From the NCBI GenBank assembly GCA_051646105.1, contig JBOFCO010000172.1, positions 1 to 32,054 on the forward strand: a stretch of DNA of 32,054 bases, written 5' to 3'. This DNA is from JBOFCO01 sp051646105. GTDB taxonomy: Bacteria; Pseudomonadota; Alphaproteobacteria; Rhodobacterales; Rhodobacteraceae. This document shows, piece after piece, positions 17,622 to 26,070 of the stretch (position 1 is the first letter of the stretch; the number at the start of each line of letters is the position of its first letter). The position numbers and the translations under genes are program-made. The notes beneath the pieces were generated by a model, which was given only the letters and a program-made list of their open reading frames with translations, was not told the origin of the DNA and ran no database searches.

Positions 17622-18608
17622 TCAGTCGTTCACATCCACGACGACACGGCCCTGCACCTGCCCCTTCAGGATCGCCGCCCCCAGCGCGGGCAGATCGGCC
17701 AGCGTGGCGGGCCGGATCATCGATTCCAGCTTTTCCATCGGCAGTTCTCGGGTGATGCGGCCCCAGGCCTGCACCCGTCGATCATAGGGCTGCATGACGC
17801 TGTCGATGCCCAGCAGGTTCACGCCGCGCAAAAGAAACGGCACCACGCTGGCCGGCAGGGTCGCGCCCCCGGCCAGTCCAACGGCGGCGACCGAACCCCT
17901 GTATTTCAACTGCCCGAGGACACGCGCCAGCATGGCCCCGCCCACCGCATCGATACAGCCCGCCCAGGTTTCCGTTTCCAGTGGCCGCTTCGATACCTCG
18001 GCAAGCTCGTCGCGTGGAACGATCCGGGATGCCCCCAGATGGCGAAGATAATCTTCTGTTTCGGGTCGGCCGGTGACAGCCGCGACCGTGTATCCCAGCC
18101 GGGCAAGAATCGCGACAGCGACAGAGCCGACGCCGCCCGCAGCCCCTGTGACCAGAACCTCACCCTTGTCAGGGGTCAGGCCGTGATCTTCCAGCGCCAT
18201 GACCGCCAGCATGGCAGTAAAACCCGCTGTGCCCACTGCCATCGCCTGCCGTTCGCCAAGCCCCCCAGGCAGGGGTACCAGCCAGTCGGCATCGACCCGG
18301 GCCTTTTGCGCATAACCGCCCCAATGCGTTTCGCCCACCCGCCATCCAGTCAGAACCACACGGTCGCCGGGGGCATAACGGGGATCGTCGCTGCGTTCGA
18401 CCGTGCCCGCGAAATCGATGCCCGGCACATGGGGATAGTGGCGCACCATCCCGCCCCCCGGACCGATGCACAGCCCATCCTTGTAGTTCAGCGTGGAATG
18501 GGACACCGCCACCGTCACATTGCCCGGCGGCAGGCGGCTTTCGTCGATTTCCTGCACGGCAGCGCTTGTCGTTCCGTCCGTGGCTTTTTCGACTAACAGC
18601 GCTTTCAT
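17622..18608 (-). CDS. acuI: Acryloyl-CoA reductase / YhdH-type zinc-independent MDR oxidoreductase
   Basis: 328-residue NADPH-dependent quinone-reductase-type medium-chain reductase. AcuI reduces acryloyl-CoA to propionyl-CoA and is part of DMSP and 3-hydroxypropionate metabolism in Rhodobacterales. Family marks: STLNYKDGLCIG, HVPGIDFAGTVERSDD, GWRVGETHWGGYAQKARV, the nucleotide site VTGAAGGVGSVAVAILARLGY, and the end LLRGVNLLGIDSVMQP. ATG 18608 (MKALLVEKATDG) follows GGGAGG. The usual R. sphaeroides neighbours acuR and dddL are absent, so involvement in DMSP catabolism is not shown by context. A GC-rich inverted repeat (CGCGGCC / GGCCGCG, near 17594-17613) lies just beyond the stop. Confidence 0.9.
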   Translation of the reverse strand: MKALLVEKATDGTTSAAVQEIDESRLPPGNVTVAVSHSTLNYKDGLCIGPGGGMVRHYPHVPGIDFAGTVERSDDPRYAPGDRVVLTGWRVGETHWGGYAQKARVDADWLVPLPGGLGERQAMAVGTAGFTAMLAVMALEDHGLTPDKGEVLVTGAAGGVGSVAVAILARLGYTVAAVTGRPETEDYLRHLGASRIVPRDELAEVSKRPLETETWAGCIDAVGGAMLARVLGQLKYRGSVAAVGLAGGATLPASVVPFLLRGVNLLGIDSVMQPYDRRVQAWGRITRELPMEKLESMIRPATLADLPALGAAILKGQVQGRVVVDVND

Positions 18609-18796
18609 GACCTGCCTCCCGTCCTGCGATCCGGTGACCATCAAATACGCACGGACCACAAGGCGCAAGCAGGCGAATGCCGCCTTCTTGCGCAAGGCTT
18701 GCCCAATCCGGTCAACTGCACGCGACCACCACTTGATGATATGTCACAATGACACTACGACTTATGGCGTCGAAACCCCTTACGAGAGGTAACCGG

Positions 18797-19846
18797 ATGA
18801 GTTTTCGCACCGCGCTTTCGGGCAGCGCCCTTTGCCTGATCCTTGCCACCCCCGCATTTGCCGAAGACCCTGAACTTCTGGTGTTCGACTGGGCGGGTTT
18901 CGAAAATCCGGCGATGTCGGAGGATTATGCCGCCAAGCATGGCGCCAGCCCGACCTATGCCAACTATGCCGATGAGGAAGAAGCCTTTCAGAAGGTATCT
19001 TCCGGCTTCAAGGTCGATCTGGCGCATCCCTGTTCTGCAAGCGTGCAGAAATACAAGGATGCCGGTCTGATCGAGCCGTGGGATGTCTCGAAAATCCCGG
19101 AATTCGCCGATATCGCACCGCGCTTCCTTGATTCGACCATCTTCAAGGATGATGCAGGCGTCTGGTATATCCCGACCGACTACGCCTATACCGCCATCGC
19201 CTACAACACGGACGAGGTTCCGGTCGAGGACGTGGCCAGCCTGAACGTATTCATCGATCCCAAGTATCAGGGCCGTGTGTCGCTTCCCGACAACAACGAT
19301 GACACCTGGTCGCTGGCGTTTCTGGCCACCGGCGTGACCGACTGGACCAACGTAACCGACGAACAGTTCGCCGCTGCCGCAGAATGGCTGCGCAAGGCGC
19401 ATGTCAACGTTCGCGCCTATTGGGCCGATCCGGGCGAAATGAGCCAGCTCATGGCGACGGGAGAGGTTCTGGTTTCCTGGTCGTGGAACGACGGGGTTGC
19501 CCTGCTGAAGCAGGAAGGATTCCCGGTCGGCTTCAACCGCACTCCGACCGAGGGTGCGGCAACCTGGTTCTGCGGCTACGTCAACTTCAAGGACGCGCCG
19601 GGGAACGAGGACAAGGCCTATGACTTCATCAACGGCTGGCTGTCCGCCAAGGGCGCACGCGCGCTGCTGGACAATTTCGGTTACGCCCATGCGAACAGCG
19701 CGGCGCTGGCCACGATCCCGGCAGAGGATCTGACTGCGGCCTATGTGGATGAGGTGCAGGGTACGCTTCTGGCGCAGACCCCGATTTCCACAGAAATGCG
19801 CGAGAAGATGTTGCAGGAATTCGAAAAGATCAAAGCTGGCTTCTGA
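18797..19846 (+). CDS. PotD-like periplasmic substrate-binding protein (orphan)
   Basis: 349-residue ABC-transporter binding protein with a signal peptide (LSGSALCLILATPAFA). The mature fold is of the spermidine/putrescine type: LLVFDWAGFENP, TYANYADEEEAFQKV, SGFKVDLAHPCSASV, WYIPTDYAYTAIAYN and FINGWLSAKGARALLDNFGYAHAN. These stretches fit polyamine or opine-like ligands, but the ligand cannot be fixed from sequence. ATG 18797 (MSFRTALSG) follows GAGAGG at 7 bases. No permease or ATPase gene lies nearby, and a terminator closes the transcript right after the gene, so the transporter partner, if any, is elsewhere. Confidence 0.92.
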   Translation: MSFRTALSGSALCLILATPAFAEDPELLVFDWAGFENPAMSEDYAAKHGASPTYANYADEEEAFQKVSSGFKVDLAHPCSASVQKYKDAGLIEPWDVSKIPEFADIAPRFLDSTIFKDDAGVWYIPTDYAYTAIAYNTDEVPVEDVASLNVFIDPKYQGRVSLPDNNDDTWSLAFLATGVTDWTNVTDEQFAAAAEWLRKAHVNVRAYWADPGEMSQLMATGEVLVSWSWNDGVALLKQEGFPVGFNRTPTEGAATWFCGYVNFKDAPGNEDKAYDFINGWLSAKGARALLDNFGYAHANSAALATIPAEDLTAAYVDEVQGTLLAQTPISTEMREKMLQEFEKIKAGF

Positions 19847-19865
19847 TCTTTTCCGCAAAGACACG

Positions 19866-19890
19866 AACGCCGCCCTTCGGGGCGGCGTTT
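19866..19890. terminator. GC-rich hairpin terminator after binding-protein gene
   Basis: AACGCCGCCC, loop TTCG, GGGCGGCGTT then T. A perfect stem with a stable tetraloop, 20 bp after the stop at 19846 and 33 bp from the opposing stop at 19923; it may act for both converging genes, although the T-run is short. Confidence 0.8.
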
Positions 19891-19922
19891 CGCATTGCGG
19901 TCCGGATATCTGTCCCTTGCGA

Positions 19923-21344
19923 TCAGTTCACCAGGAACGATCCGTTAGACACCACCTGTTCGGTCGGTCGGGTGATCTCATAGGCGCTGGCAAGCGCAAA
20001 CCCGCAACCACCAAGGTTCATGTGACCACCCAGCGACATGACTTCGTCAGCCTCGACATAAATGCCGCCCGAATTGCGCAGTGATGTTCCCGCGCTGAAC
20101 TCCGGTGCGGCGACGACCAGGCCGTGCGCGGTGCTCTGGCTGCCGGCGCCGCTCAGCGTGACGGCGGTCTGCGACAGAAGATAGCTGTTGTAGCGGTCCG
20201 CGTCGCAATAGGTTTCCGCATTGCCAAAGCTGGTCTTGCCGGAAAAGCCGATGCGGCCACGCGCCATGATCGCCACGTCGTTCATCGCGATCCGGTCATC
20301 TCCGTAAGCCTCGACCTCACCCTGTGCGATGATTGCCACGTCCTGCGCCGACACGGCGCCGTTCAGCACCACATCGCCGCTGGCAAGATAGACCGTGTTC
20401 GGGGCCAGATCGCCCGCGACGACGTTCCAGAGCGGGGCATCGATCATGACCACGGCAGCGCTGCCGCTGGCCTTGACGAAATCCGGGATCAGAATGTGAT
20501 CGGTGGTGCCATCGGCAGCCAGATCGCCACGGGCTGCCGCATCAACACCCTCGTCCCACAGGGCGGCCCACAGGGCATCGATCATCGGCTCGACCGCAGG
20601 CAAAAGTGCCGGTTCCAGCGACCGGGCCATCTTGATCCGGGCTGCCGGAGAGGAGCCATGGCGCAGCGCACCGGTTTCGATGTCGACCCATTCGGGGGCG
20701 GACAGACGTGCCTCGGCAGGGATCAGGTCATTGCCGGTCAGCACAACGCCCATCTGACCGTGCAGGCAGACCGAACCGGCCATCGTGTTGTCGCCGCCGC
20801 CATTCAGTTTGGCTGTGGTCAGGATCAGCGTATCCTCGCAGACTCCCGCCTTGCCCATCAGCGGTGCGTTGCTTTCCAGCGCCACGGAAACCGTCGTCAC
20901 GTCCATCGACTGAACCCCGACAAGCTTCATCAGATAGGTGCCGACGGCATTTCCACGGCTGCTGGACCGTTTCGCGACAACCTTGACGGCGTTCGGATCG
21001 TCGTCCGTTTCCGTAAAGCTGCCACTGGACAAGTCGTAGATCCCGAAAACGATGTCACCCGAACCGATGGGGTTTTTCTCTCCGCCACCAAGATTAAGCT
21101 GTGCGAGCTGCAGCGCGGCAGCACGGGCGATTTCCAGATCGGACATGCGCGCGGCGGCGGCCAGCGCTGACGCATCGGTTGCTGTCTGCAACTGGTTGCG
21201 CGCCATCCGGGCGCTGGTGCTGTCAAGCGCAAGACCGCCCAACATCAGCACCGTCACCATCAGGAAAAGTCCGAAGACAGTGCCGACACCGCTTTCTTCG
21301 CGAAGGAAACCGGAAAACGCGCTACGAAACTCAGGACGTTCCAT
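19923..21344 (-). CDS. TadG-like pilus-assembly / secreted surface protein
   Basis: 473-residue protein. Residues about 15-65 form the Tad/TadG N-terminal module: ESGVGTVFGLFLMVTVLMLGGLALD as membrane helix, then the alpha-helical ARNQLQTATDASALAAAARM. The rest is a large extracytoplasmic part with four or more cysteines (VCEDT, VCLHG, YCDAD, GGCGF). Its second half has short beta-strand-like near-repeats (DVAIIAQGEVEA, DVAIMARGRIGF) that resemble a beta-helix. Start ATG 21344 or 21347; both overlap the end of the upstream tadE-like gene by 11-17 bp, so translation is coupled. No tad ATPase, secretin or flp pilin gene is in the window. Adhesion or pilus biogenesis is inferred from family only. 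Confidence 0.85.
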   Translation of the reverse strand: MERPEFRSAFSGFLREESGVGTVFGLFLMVTVLMLGGLALDSTSARMARNQLQTATDASALAAAARMSDLEIARAAALQLAQLNLGGGEKNPIGSGDIVFGIYDLSSGSFTETDDDPNAVKVVAKRSSSRGNAVGTYLMKLVGVQSMDVTTVSVALESNAPLMGKAGVCEDTLILTTAKLNGGGDNTMAGSVCLHGQMGVVLTGNDLIPAEARLSAPEWVDIETGALRHGSSPAARIKMARSLEPALLPAVEPMIDALWAALWDEGVDAAARGDLAADGTTDHILIPDFVKASGSAAVVMIDAPLWNVVAGDLAPNTVYLASGDVVLNGAVSAQDVAIIAQGEVEAYGDDRIAMNDVAIMARGRIGFSGKTSFGNAETYCDADRYNSYLLSQTAVTLSGAGSQSTAHGLVVAAPEFSAGTSLRNSGGIYVEADEVMSLGGHMNLGGCGFALASAYEITRPTEQVVSNGSFLVN

Positions 21345-21729
21345 CATTTTCGATCCACATCGAGACAGAGGCCGTCATGCGGGCGTTGCCCGCAAAATAG
21401 CCCGAAAACACCATGGCGTCTGCAAAGGGGATCGATGCCGTCGAGGTGACGTAGCCACTGAGGTTCTTCACCTCGGCCGCGACGCCATTTCCGGACAGGC
21501 GCGAAACGATCGCTTCCTGTGCCGCTTGCGGGGTACGTTTGCCCAAAGAAACCTGCCGCGATGCATCGCGCACAACGTCATAAAGCCGCGACTTTTGCGA
21601 CATGAGCAGTGTCGCGTCCGTCACCAGCATCAGCGCGCCAGCGATCAGCGGAAGCCACAGGACGAATTCCACCGTTACGGTGCCGTCCTCGCTTCCACGG
21701 AATTTCTTGAGGTTACGCACAATCTTCAT
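21331..21729 (-). CDS. TadE-like pseudopilin family protein
   Basis: 132-residue protein of the TadE-like family (minor pseudopilins of the Flp/Tad type IVb pilus). The N-terminal GSEDGTVTVEFVLWLPLIAGALMLV is the typical Glu-containing hydrophobic helix, followed by SQKSRLYDVVRDASRQVSLG, which is the TadE helix. No cleavage-type prepilin motif with G/XXXXEY is fully canonical, but GTVTVEF has the Glu at the expected distance after a Gly. Start ATG 21729 is set by AGGGG 6 bases upstream; ATG 21735 touches that site and is less likely. Its end overlaps the tadG-like gene. Confidence 0.85.
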   Translation of the reverse strand: MKIVRNLKKFRGSEDGTVTVEFVLWLPLIAGALMLVTDATLLMSQKSRLYDVVRDASRQVSLGKRTPQAAQEAIVSRLSGNGVAAEVKNLSGYVTSTASIPFADAMVFSGYFAGNARMTASVSMWIENDGTS

Positions 21730-22003
21730 GGTCATCCCCTAACCATCGAAGACTGTGCTAGGGCCGAATCGCGGCAAAATTTAGACAAACAGGACGAGCA
21801 GGCGGCGTTTGTACGCACGGCAGGGTGGAATTCGATGCGGTTTCGCGAATTTATCGCAGTTTTGGACACGCCATTTCGGGCAAAGGCGTGATTCCTGCCG
21901 CGAATCAGACAGAATTGTAAACGGACATTGATTTCTGCCGGGAAACCTAATGCGGTCGCTTTGCGGCAGAACGGGATATTATCCCCAGTCACGGCCACAT
22001 TCC
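21730..22003. other. Non-coding gap before ssrA
   Basis: About 270 bp between the tadE-like gene and the ssrA promoter. It is relatively AT-rich around 21770-21950 and must hold the promoter of the tadE/G-like pair on the minus strand. I see no gene here; a minus-strand open frame (21732-21998) has no protein-like features. Confidence 0.5.
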
Positions 22004-22032
22004 TTGCGCATTGCCGACTGTAACCCTATATC
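22004..22032 (+). promoter_or_regulatory. Predicted promoter of ssrA
   Basis: -35 TTGCGC (22004-22009), 17-bp spacer, -10 TATATC (22027-22032); the start would be near 22038-22040, directly before the hairpin that opens the tmRNA precursor. Confidence 0.55.
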
Positions 22033-22037
22033 TCGAC

Positions 22038-22360
22038 TGTCCCGGTTCGCCGGGGCTATGGACATAAACGCGCTCGTAATAAGCGGATCGGACCCGGGGG
22101 CGGTACCCGGCGGCTCCACCACTCCCCGGTCGTTGCGGGGCATGGGGCCGAAACAGGATCGACGAACGTCTAAAGGGGTTTGCTTTGTCCCGGCGGGGTG
22201 CCACCGTTATCGGTCCGCAAAGTACAGTTGCCAACGACAACCGTGCTCCGGCAATGGCTCTGGCTGCGTAAGCAGTTCGAGTCGCCGAAACTAAGTCCTT
22301 GCGCTTAGCCGTGTAAGGCGGGGTTCGCAGGTACCTGGCAACAGAAACCTGCACTTTCAC
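22038..22360 (+). ncRNA. ssrA: Transfer-messenger RNA, circularly permuted (two-piece) alphaproteobacterial type
   Basis: Rescues stalled ribosomes by trans-translation. The gene has the permuted alphaproteobacterial order. The acceptor piece comes first and ends at 22121 with CGGCTCC-ACCA, preceded by a T-arm-like stem CCGGG/CCCGG with loop GGCGGTA. A 22-nt spacer follows (22122-22143), and then the coding piece starts with GGGGCCGAAACAGGATCGACG at 22144. GGGGCCG pairs fully with CGGCTCC of the other piece to make the 7-bp acceptor stem (one G-U). The tag reading frame runs 22230-22271: GCC AAC GAC AAC CGT GCT CCG GCA ATG GCT CTG GCT GCG TAA, i.e. ANDNRAPAMALAA. The 3' end is uncertain by about 10 bases; the last clear helix is GCAGGT/ACCTGC (22327-22352). 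Confidence 0.95.
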
Positions 22361-22422
22361 TCACGACAGATCATCATGCCAACAGGGTTGCCAGACCTCC
22401 CCGACAGGTTCAGCCTCGTCAC

Positions 22423-23091
22423 ATGGATGCGCGGCGTTTGGTCCCTGTCCTGCTGCTTTTATGTGCCCTGCCGGGAAAGCCGCTTGGCGCATGCGAAACC
22501 GCGCTGGTTCTGGCGATCGATGTTTCCGGTTCCATCGATGCGGGCGAATACGCCCTGCAGGTTCAGGGTCTTTATTTCGCGCTTCGTGATCCTGTTGTCG
22601 CCGATGCCCTGATCGAGGGGCAAGTGGCACTGACCGTTGTGCAATGGTCCGGCGCTGGCCAGCAGATCGTGGCGCTCGACTGGCGGCGGATGCTGGATGC
22701 AGCACTTGTCGCGGATTTCGCCGAAGCTGCGCTGGCGCTGCCCCGCACCCTGCCGCGCAGCGATACCGCCGTTGGACAAGCCATCGCCTTTTCCGCGGCG
22801 CGCTTTGCTCAGGTCAGGGATTGTCGTCGCCAGGTCATCGACATTTCCGGCGATGGTCCGGAGAATGCGGGCTTTACGGTGGCCGGTGAAAGGGCGCTGG
22901 CAGAATCCGCAGGCATTCACATCAACGCCATCGCGATCGAGGACATGGGCGCATCGTCACCCGTGACCTACTTCTATCAACGATCCGTCATCACGCGGGG
23001 TGGTTTTGTCGTCACCGCGCGCGGGCTTGCGGACTATGCCCGCGCCTTGCGGGCAAAGCTGCTGCGCGAACTGCAGAAGCCCGTCGGCTGA
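22423..23091 (+). CDS. DUF1194 protein with von Willebrand factor A fold
   Basis: 222-residue exported protein of the DUF1194 family, common in Rhodobacterales. A signal peptide (VPVLLLLCALPGKPLGA) precedes a vWA domain. The MIDAS motif DVSGS is at residues 33-37, with a later SDTAVGQAI (conserved Thr/Ser region) and VIDISGDGPEN, the third metal-site stretch. All metal-binding positions seem kept, so it probably binds Mg2+ and a protein partner in the periplasm. Role unknown. ATG 22423 is the only good start and follows the tmRNA gene by about 60 bp; the ribosome-binding site is weak. Confidence 0.92.
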   Translation: MDARRLVPVLLLLCALPGKPLGACETALVLAIDVSGSIDAGEYALQVQGLYFALRDPVVADALIEGQVALTVVQWSGAGQQIVALDWRRMLDAALVADFAEAALALPRTLPRSDTAVGQAIAFSAARFAQVRDCRRQVIDISGDGPENAGFTVAGERALAESAGIHINAIAIEDMGASSPVTYFYQRSVITRGGFVVTARGLADYARALRAKLLRELQKPVG

Positions 23092-23159
23092 GTTGCCCCG
23101 ACCGCAGCATCCTATAGACGGCAGATATCGCTTTGCGCAACTTGCACGCTACCGCACGC

Positions 23160-23870
23160 TTACTGCCGTGGCACAAAACCGGCATCTGTCAGGTCGAACT
23201 GCGCGAAATCAAACTCCATCGTCCTTGCCGCAGCATTGATCTGCGCATCCAGCCCCGCGAGCGCATCCGGATTGCCCTTCAACCCTTCATAGGCCTGAGA
23301 GGCGAGAACTGTCCGCAGCAACAATTCTTCTGACAGTTCCTGACGCTGCGCTTCGGTCATCTCCAGATCGCCGACAATGCCAAAGACCGAGACGACCTGG
23401 GCAGATACGGCCTGCATGGCCGGCACCGAGGGATCCCCGTCGACACGGTTGAGGATCATCCAGCTGTTGACCATCCACATTGTTATGGCATCGGCAACGT
23501 TCAGGCTGTCCATGCCCAGGCGTTCCGCCTCTGTCCCGATCAGCGCAAAAACATCCATCTGCCCTAACCTCACGGATAACAGTGTGCCACTCCCCGGCTC
23601 GATAGTGTTCAGTTCGTCCGCGATACGTGAAATGACCGCGGCACTGACTTGGGGATCACGCTTATAGGTAAGCGCCATGTCTGTGACATCGGCCGCGCCC
23701 TGCCCTGCCTGTTTTTCCCCCAGAGCATCGATGGCCGGTTGTTGCAGGATCAGGTTATCGAACTGAATCCTGTTCCAGTCCATCATGTTGAACTCGGTCT
23801 GCGCTGCAGCCGCTCCGTTGAACGACAGCACCAGCCCGACGGCACCGACAAAATTGCGAATGGAAGACAT
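23160..23870 (-). CDS. Secreted protein of unknown function
   Basis: 236-residue protein with a signal peptide (MSSIRNFVGAVGLVLSFNGAAAAQ). The mature part is mostly alpha-helical and acidic, without cysteines: LILQQPAIDALGEKQ, DVTDMALTYKRDPQVSAAVISRI, SLNVADAITMWMVNSWMILNRV and QRQELSEELLLRTVLASQAYEG. I recognise no domain. The start ATG 23870 is preceded by GGGG at about 6 bases. It converges on the DUF1194 gene (68 bp between stops) and is divergent from sspB. Confidence 0.85.
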   Translation of the reverse strand: MSSIRNFVGAVGLVLSFNGAAAAQTEFNMMDWNRIQFDNLILQQPAIDALGEKQAGQGAADVTDMALTYKRDPQVSAAVISRIADELNTIEPGSGTLLSVRLGQMDVFALIGTEAERLGMDSLNVADAITMWMVNSWMILNRVDGDPSVPAMQAVSAQVVSVFGIVGDLEMTEAQRQELSEELLLRTVLASQAYEGLKGNPDALAGLDAQINAAARTMEFDFAQFDLTDAGFVPRQ

Positions 23871-24086
23871 TCCTACCCCGAATGATCATGACCGCGCGAG
23901 GCTAGCGCGGACAGGACTGGCGGTGAAGGCTGTCTCACGCAAAGTTCAAAGGGCAAAACAAGGTCCCGCTGCACGGCAGCACACCCGGCGACAGGTTTCG
24001 CATAATTCGGCCCCGACCCTAGCAATCCGGGGCGAATCCCCTATGCTCCCTCCTGAACACGGCGCCCGATGCAACGAGGACCAGAA

Positions 24087-24542
24087 ATGTCGCGGACCAT
24101 CGATTATGGAAACCTGATGCACCACGCGATGCGCGGGTTGATCCAGCAGGTCCTGGAAGCTGTGGCGCGCGACGGTCTGCCCGGAAATCACCACTTCTTC
24201 ATCACCTTCGACACGGAACATCCCGGCGCGGAGATGGCAGATTGGCTCAAGTCGCGCTATCAGGGGGAAATGACCGTAGTCATCCAGAACTGGTACGAAA
24301 ACCTGATCGTGGATGACAACGGTTTCGCCATTACGTTGAACTTCGGCGACAGGCCGGAACCGCTGTATATCCCGTTTGACGCAATCCGCACGTTTGTCGA
24401 CCCATCCGTCGAGTTTGGCCTGCGTTTCGAAACACAGGAAGCAACGGACAGCGAGGATGAGCAGGACGAGGCCGAAGAAGAGGACGAGCCCGTTCACAAG
24501 GACGCCGAAGTCGTCAGTCTGGATAAATTCCGCAAGCAATAA
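24087..24542 (+). CDS. sspB: SspB family ClpXP adaptor (alphaproteobacterial type)
   Basis: 151-residue cytoplasmic adaptor that binds the SsrA tag and tethers tagged proteins to ClpX for degradation. Family stretches: IDYGNLMHHAMRGLIQQVLEAVA at the N-terminus, HFFITFDTEHPGAEMADWL, GEMTVVIQNWYENLIVDDNGFAITLNFG, PLYIPFDAIRTFVDPSVEFGL. The acidic linker (ATDSEDEQDEAEEEDEP) leads to the C-terminal ClpX-binding tail VVSLDKFRKQ. ATG 24087 follows GAGGA. Its substrate tag is encoded by ssrA 1.7 kb upstream, and fumC follows 80 bp downstream in the same direction. Confidence 0.95.
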   Translation: MSRTIDYGNLMHHAMRGLIQQVLEAVARDGLPGNHHFFITFDTEHPGAEMADWLKSRYQGEMTVVIQNWYENLIVDDNGFAITLNFGDRPEPLYIPFDAIRTFVDPSVEFGLRFETQEATDSEDEQDEAEEEDEPVHKDAEVVSLDKFRKQ

Positions 24543-24622
24543 CGTGGTATGCGACGGTATGCCGATTGCAAATTCAGCCGCCGCTTTCTAAAGACAGGGC
24601 AGCATCAGCGGAGGCTTGCCCG

Positions 24623-26017
24623 ATGACGAAAACCCGTACCGAAACCGACAGCTTTGGCCCGCTTGAGGTTCCTTCCGACAAATATTGGGGCGCGCAGACC
24701 CAGCGCTCCATCATCAACTTCCCCATCGGCTGGGAAAAGCAGCCGGTTGCCATTGTCCGTGCGCTTGGCGTCATCAAGCAGGCGGCGGCGGAAGTGAACA
24801 TGGCCACCGGCGTGCTGGATGCGGGCATCGGCAAGGCGATGGTGCAGGCCGCATCGGAAGTCGTGGCGGGCAAATTCGACGACAACTTCCCGCTGGTCGT
24901 CTGGCAGACCGGATCGGGCACCCAGTCGAACATGAATGCGAACGAGGTGATTTCGAACCGCGCCATTGAAATTCTTGGCGGGGTGATGGGATCGAAAAAA
25001 CCCGTCCACCCGAATGACCACGTGAACATGGGGCAATCGTCCAACGATACCTTTCCAACCGCCATGCATGTGGCCATCGGAATGATGGCGCGTGACGTGT
25101 TGCTGCCGGGGCTGGAAAAGCTGCACAAGGCACTTGCGGCGAAAGCGTTAGAGTTCAAGGACATCATCAAGATCGGCCGCACCCACACACAGGATGCCAC
25201 GCCCCTGACGCTTGGTCAGGAATTCGGCGGCTATGCGCATCAGGTGGCGCAGGGCATCATGCGGGTAAAGAAGGTGCTGCCCGAGATTTACGAACTGGCC
25301 CAGGGCGGCACCGCTGTCGGCACCGGGCTGAACACGAAAAAGGGCTGGGACAAGGCCATTGCCGCGAAGATCGCCGAAATCACCGGTCTGCCCTTCGTCA
25401 CCGCCCCGAACAAGTTCGAGGCGCTGGCCGCACACGACGCGATGGTGATGTTCTCTGGTGCGCTGAAAACCATCGCCGCCAGCCTGTTCAAGATCGCCAA
25501 TGACATGCGGTTGCTGGGATCCGGCCCGCGTTCCGGTCTGGGTGAACTGATCCTGCCGGAGAACGAACCAGGCTCGTCGATCATGCCAGGCAAGGTCAAC
25601 CCGACGCAGGCCGAAGCGCTGACGATGGTCTGCGCACATGTGATGGGCAACGATGCAGCCGTGGGCTTTGCCGGGTCGCAGGGGCATTTCGAACTGAACG
25701 TCTATAACCCGATGATGTCCTATAACGTACTGCAATCCATGCAGTTGCTGGGAGATGCAGCGGGCAGCTTCACCGACAACATGGTGGTAGGCACGCAGGC
25801 CAATGTTGCCCGCATCGACAAGCTGATGAAAGAAAGCCTGATGCTGGTCACAGCGTTGGCCCCGACCATCGGCTATGACAATGCAACGAAGGTGGCCAAG
25901 ACCGCGCACAAGAACGGCACCACCCTGCGGGAAGAGGCGATCAACCTTGGCCTTGTCGATGCCGACACCTTTGATCGCGTGGTACGGCCGGAACTGATGG
26001 TCGGCCCGGAAGATTGA
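24623..26017 (+). CDS. fumC: Class II fumarate hydratase
   Basis: TCA-cycle enzyme that hydrates fumarate to L-malate; oxygen-stable, iron-free homotetramer. It has 464 residues, the normal length. Marks: DSFGPLEVPSDKYWGAQTQRS, the fumarate/aspartase regions WQTGSGTQSNMNANEVISNRA, HPNDHVNMGQSSNDTFPTAMH and IGRTHTQDATPLTLGQEF, and the signature GSSIMPGKVNP with the catalytic Ser loop. ATG 24623 (MTKTRTETDSFG) follows GGAGG at 8 bases. It is followed by the DUF4169 and ribbon-helix-helix genes, a grouping seen in related bacteria. Confidence 0.98.
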   Translation: MTKTRTETDSFGPLEVPSDKYWGAQTQRSIINFPIGWEKQPVAIVRALGVIKQAAAEVNMATGVLDAGIGKAMVQAASEVVAGKFDDNFPLVVWQTGSGTQSNMNANEVISNRAIEILGGVMGSKKPVHPNDHVNMGQSSNDTFPTAMHVAIGMMARDVLLPGLEKLHKALAAKALEFKDIIKIGRTHTQDATPLTLGQEFGGYAHQVAQGIMRVKKVLPEIYELAQGGTAVGTGLNTKKGWDKAIAAKIAEITGLPFVTAPNKFEALAAHDAMVMFSGALKTIAASLFKIANDMRLLGSGPRSGLGELILPENEPGSSIMPGKVNPTQAEALTMVCAHVMGNDAAVGFAGSQGHFELNVYNPMMSYNVLQSMQLLGDAAGSFTDNMVVGTQANVARIDKLMKESLMLVTALAPTIGYDNATKVAKTAHKNGTTLREEAINLGLVDADTFDRVVRPELMVGPED

Positions 26018-26070
26018 CGAAACCGGCGCCGGGTCGCCTTGTGGCCCGGCCCATATCCTGCGGGGATATC

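Noticed and set aside
17622..18608. DMSP catabolism cluster around acuI
   Set aside because: No acuR, dddL or related gene is present in the window; only the reductase is seen.
21732..21998. Minus-strand open frame of 88 codons before ssrA
   Set aside because: No ribosome-binding site and no protein-like composition, and it lies in the promoter gap between tadE-like gene and ssrA.
22260..22300. tRNA-like sequence GTTCGAGTC
   Set aside because: It lies inside the coding piece of tmRNA and there is no cloverleaf around it.
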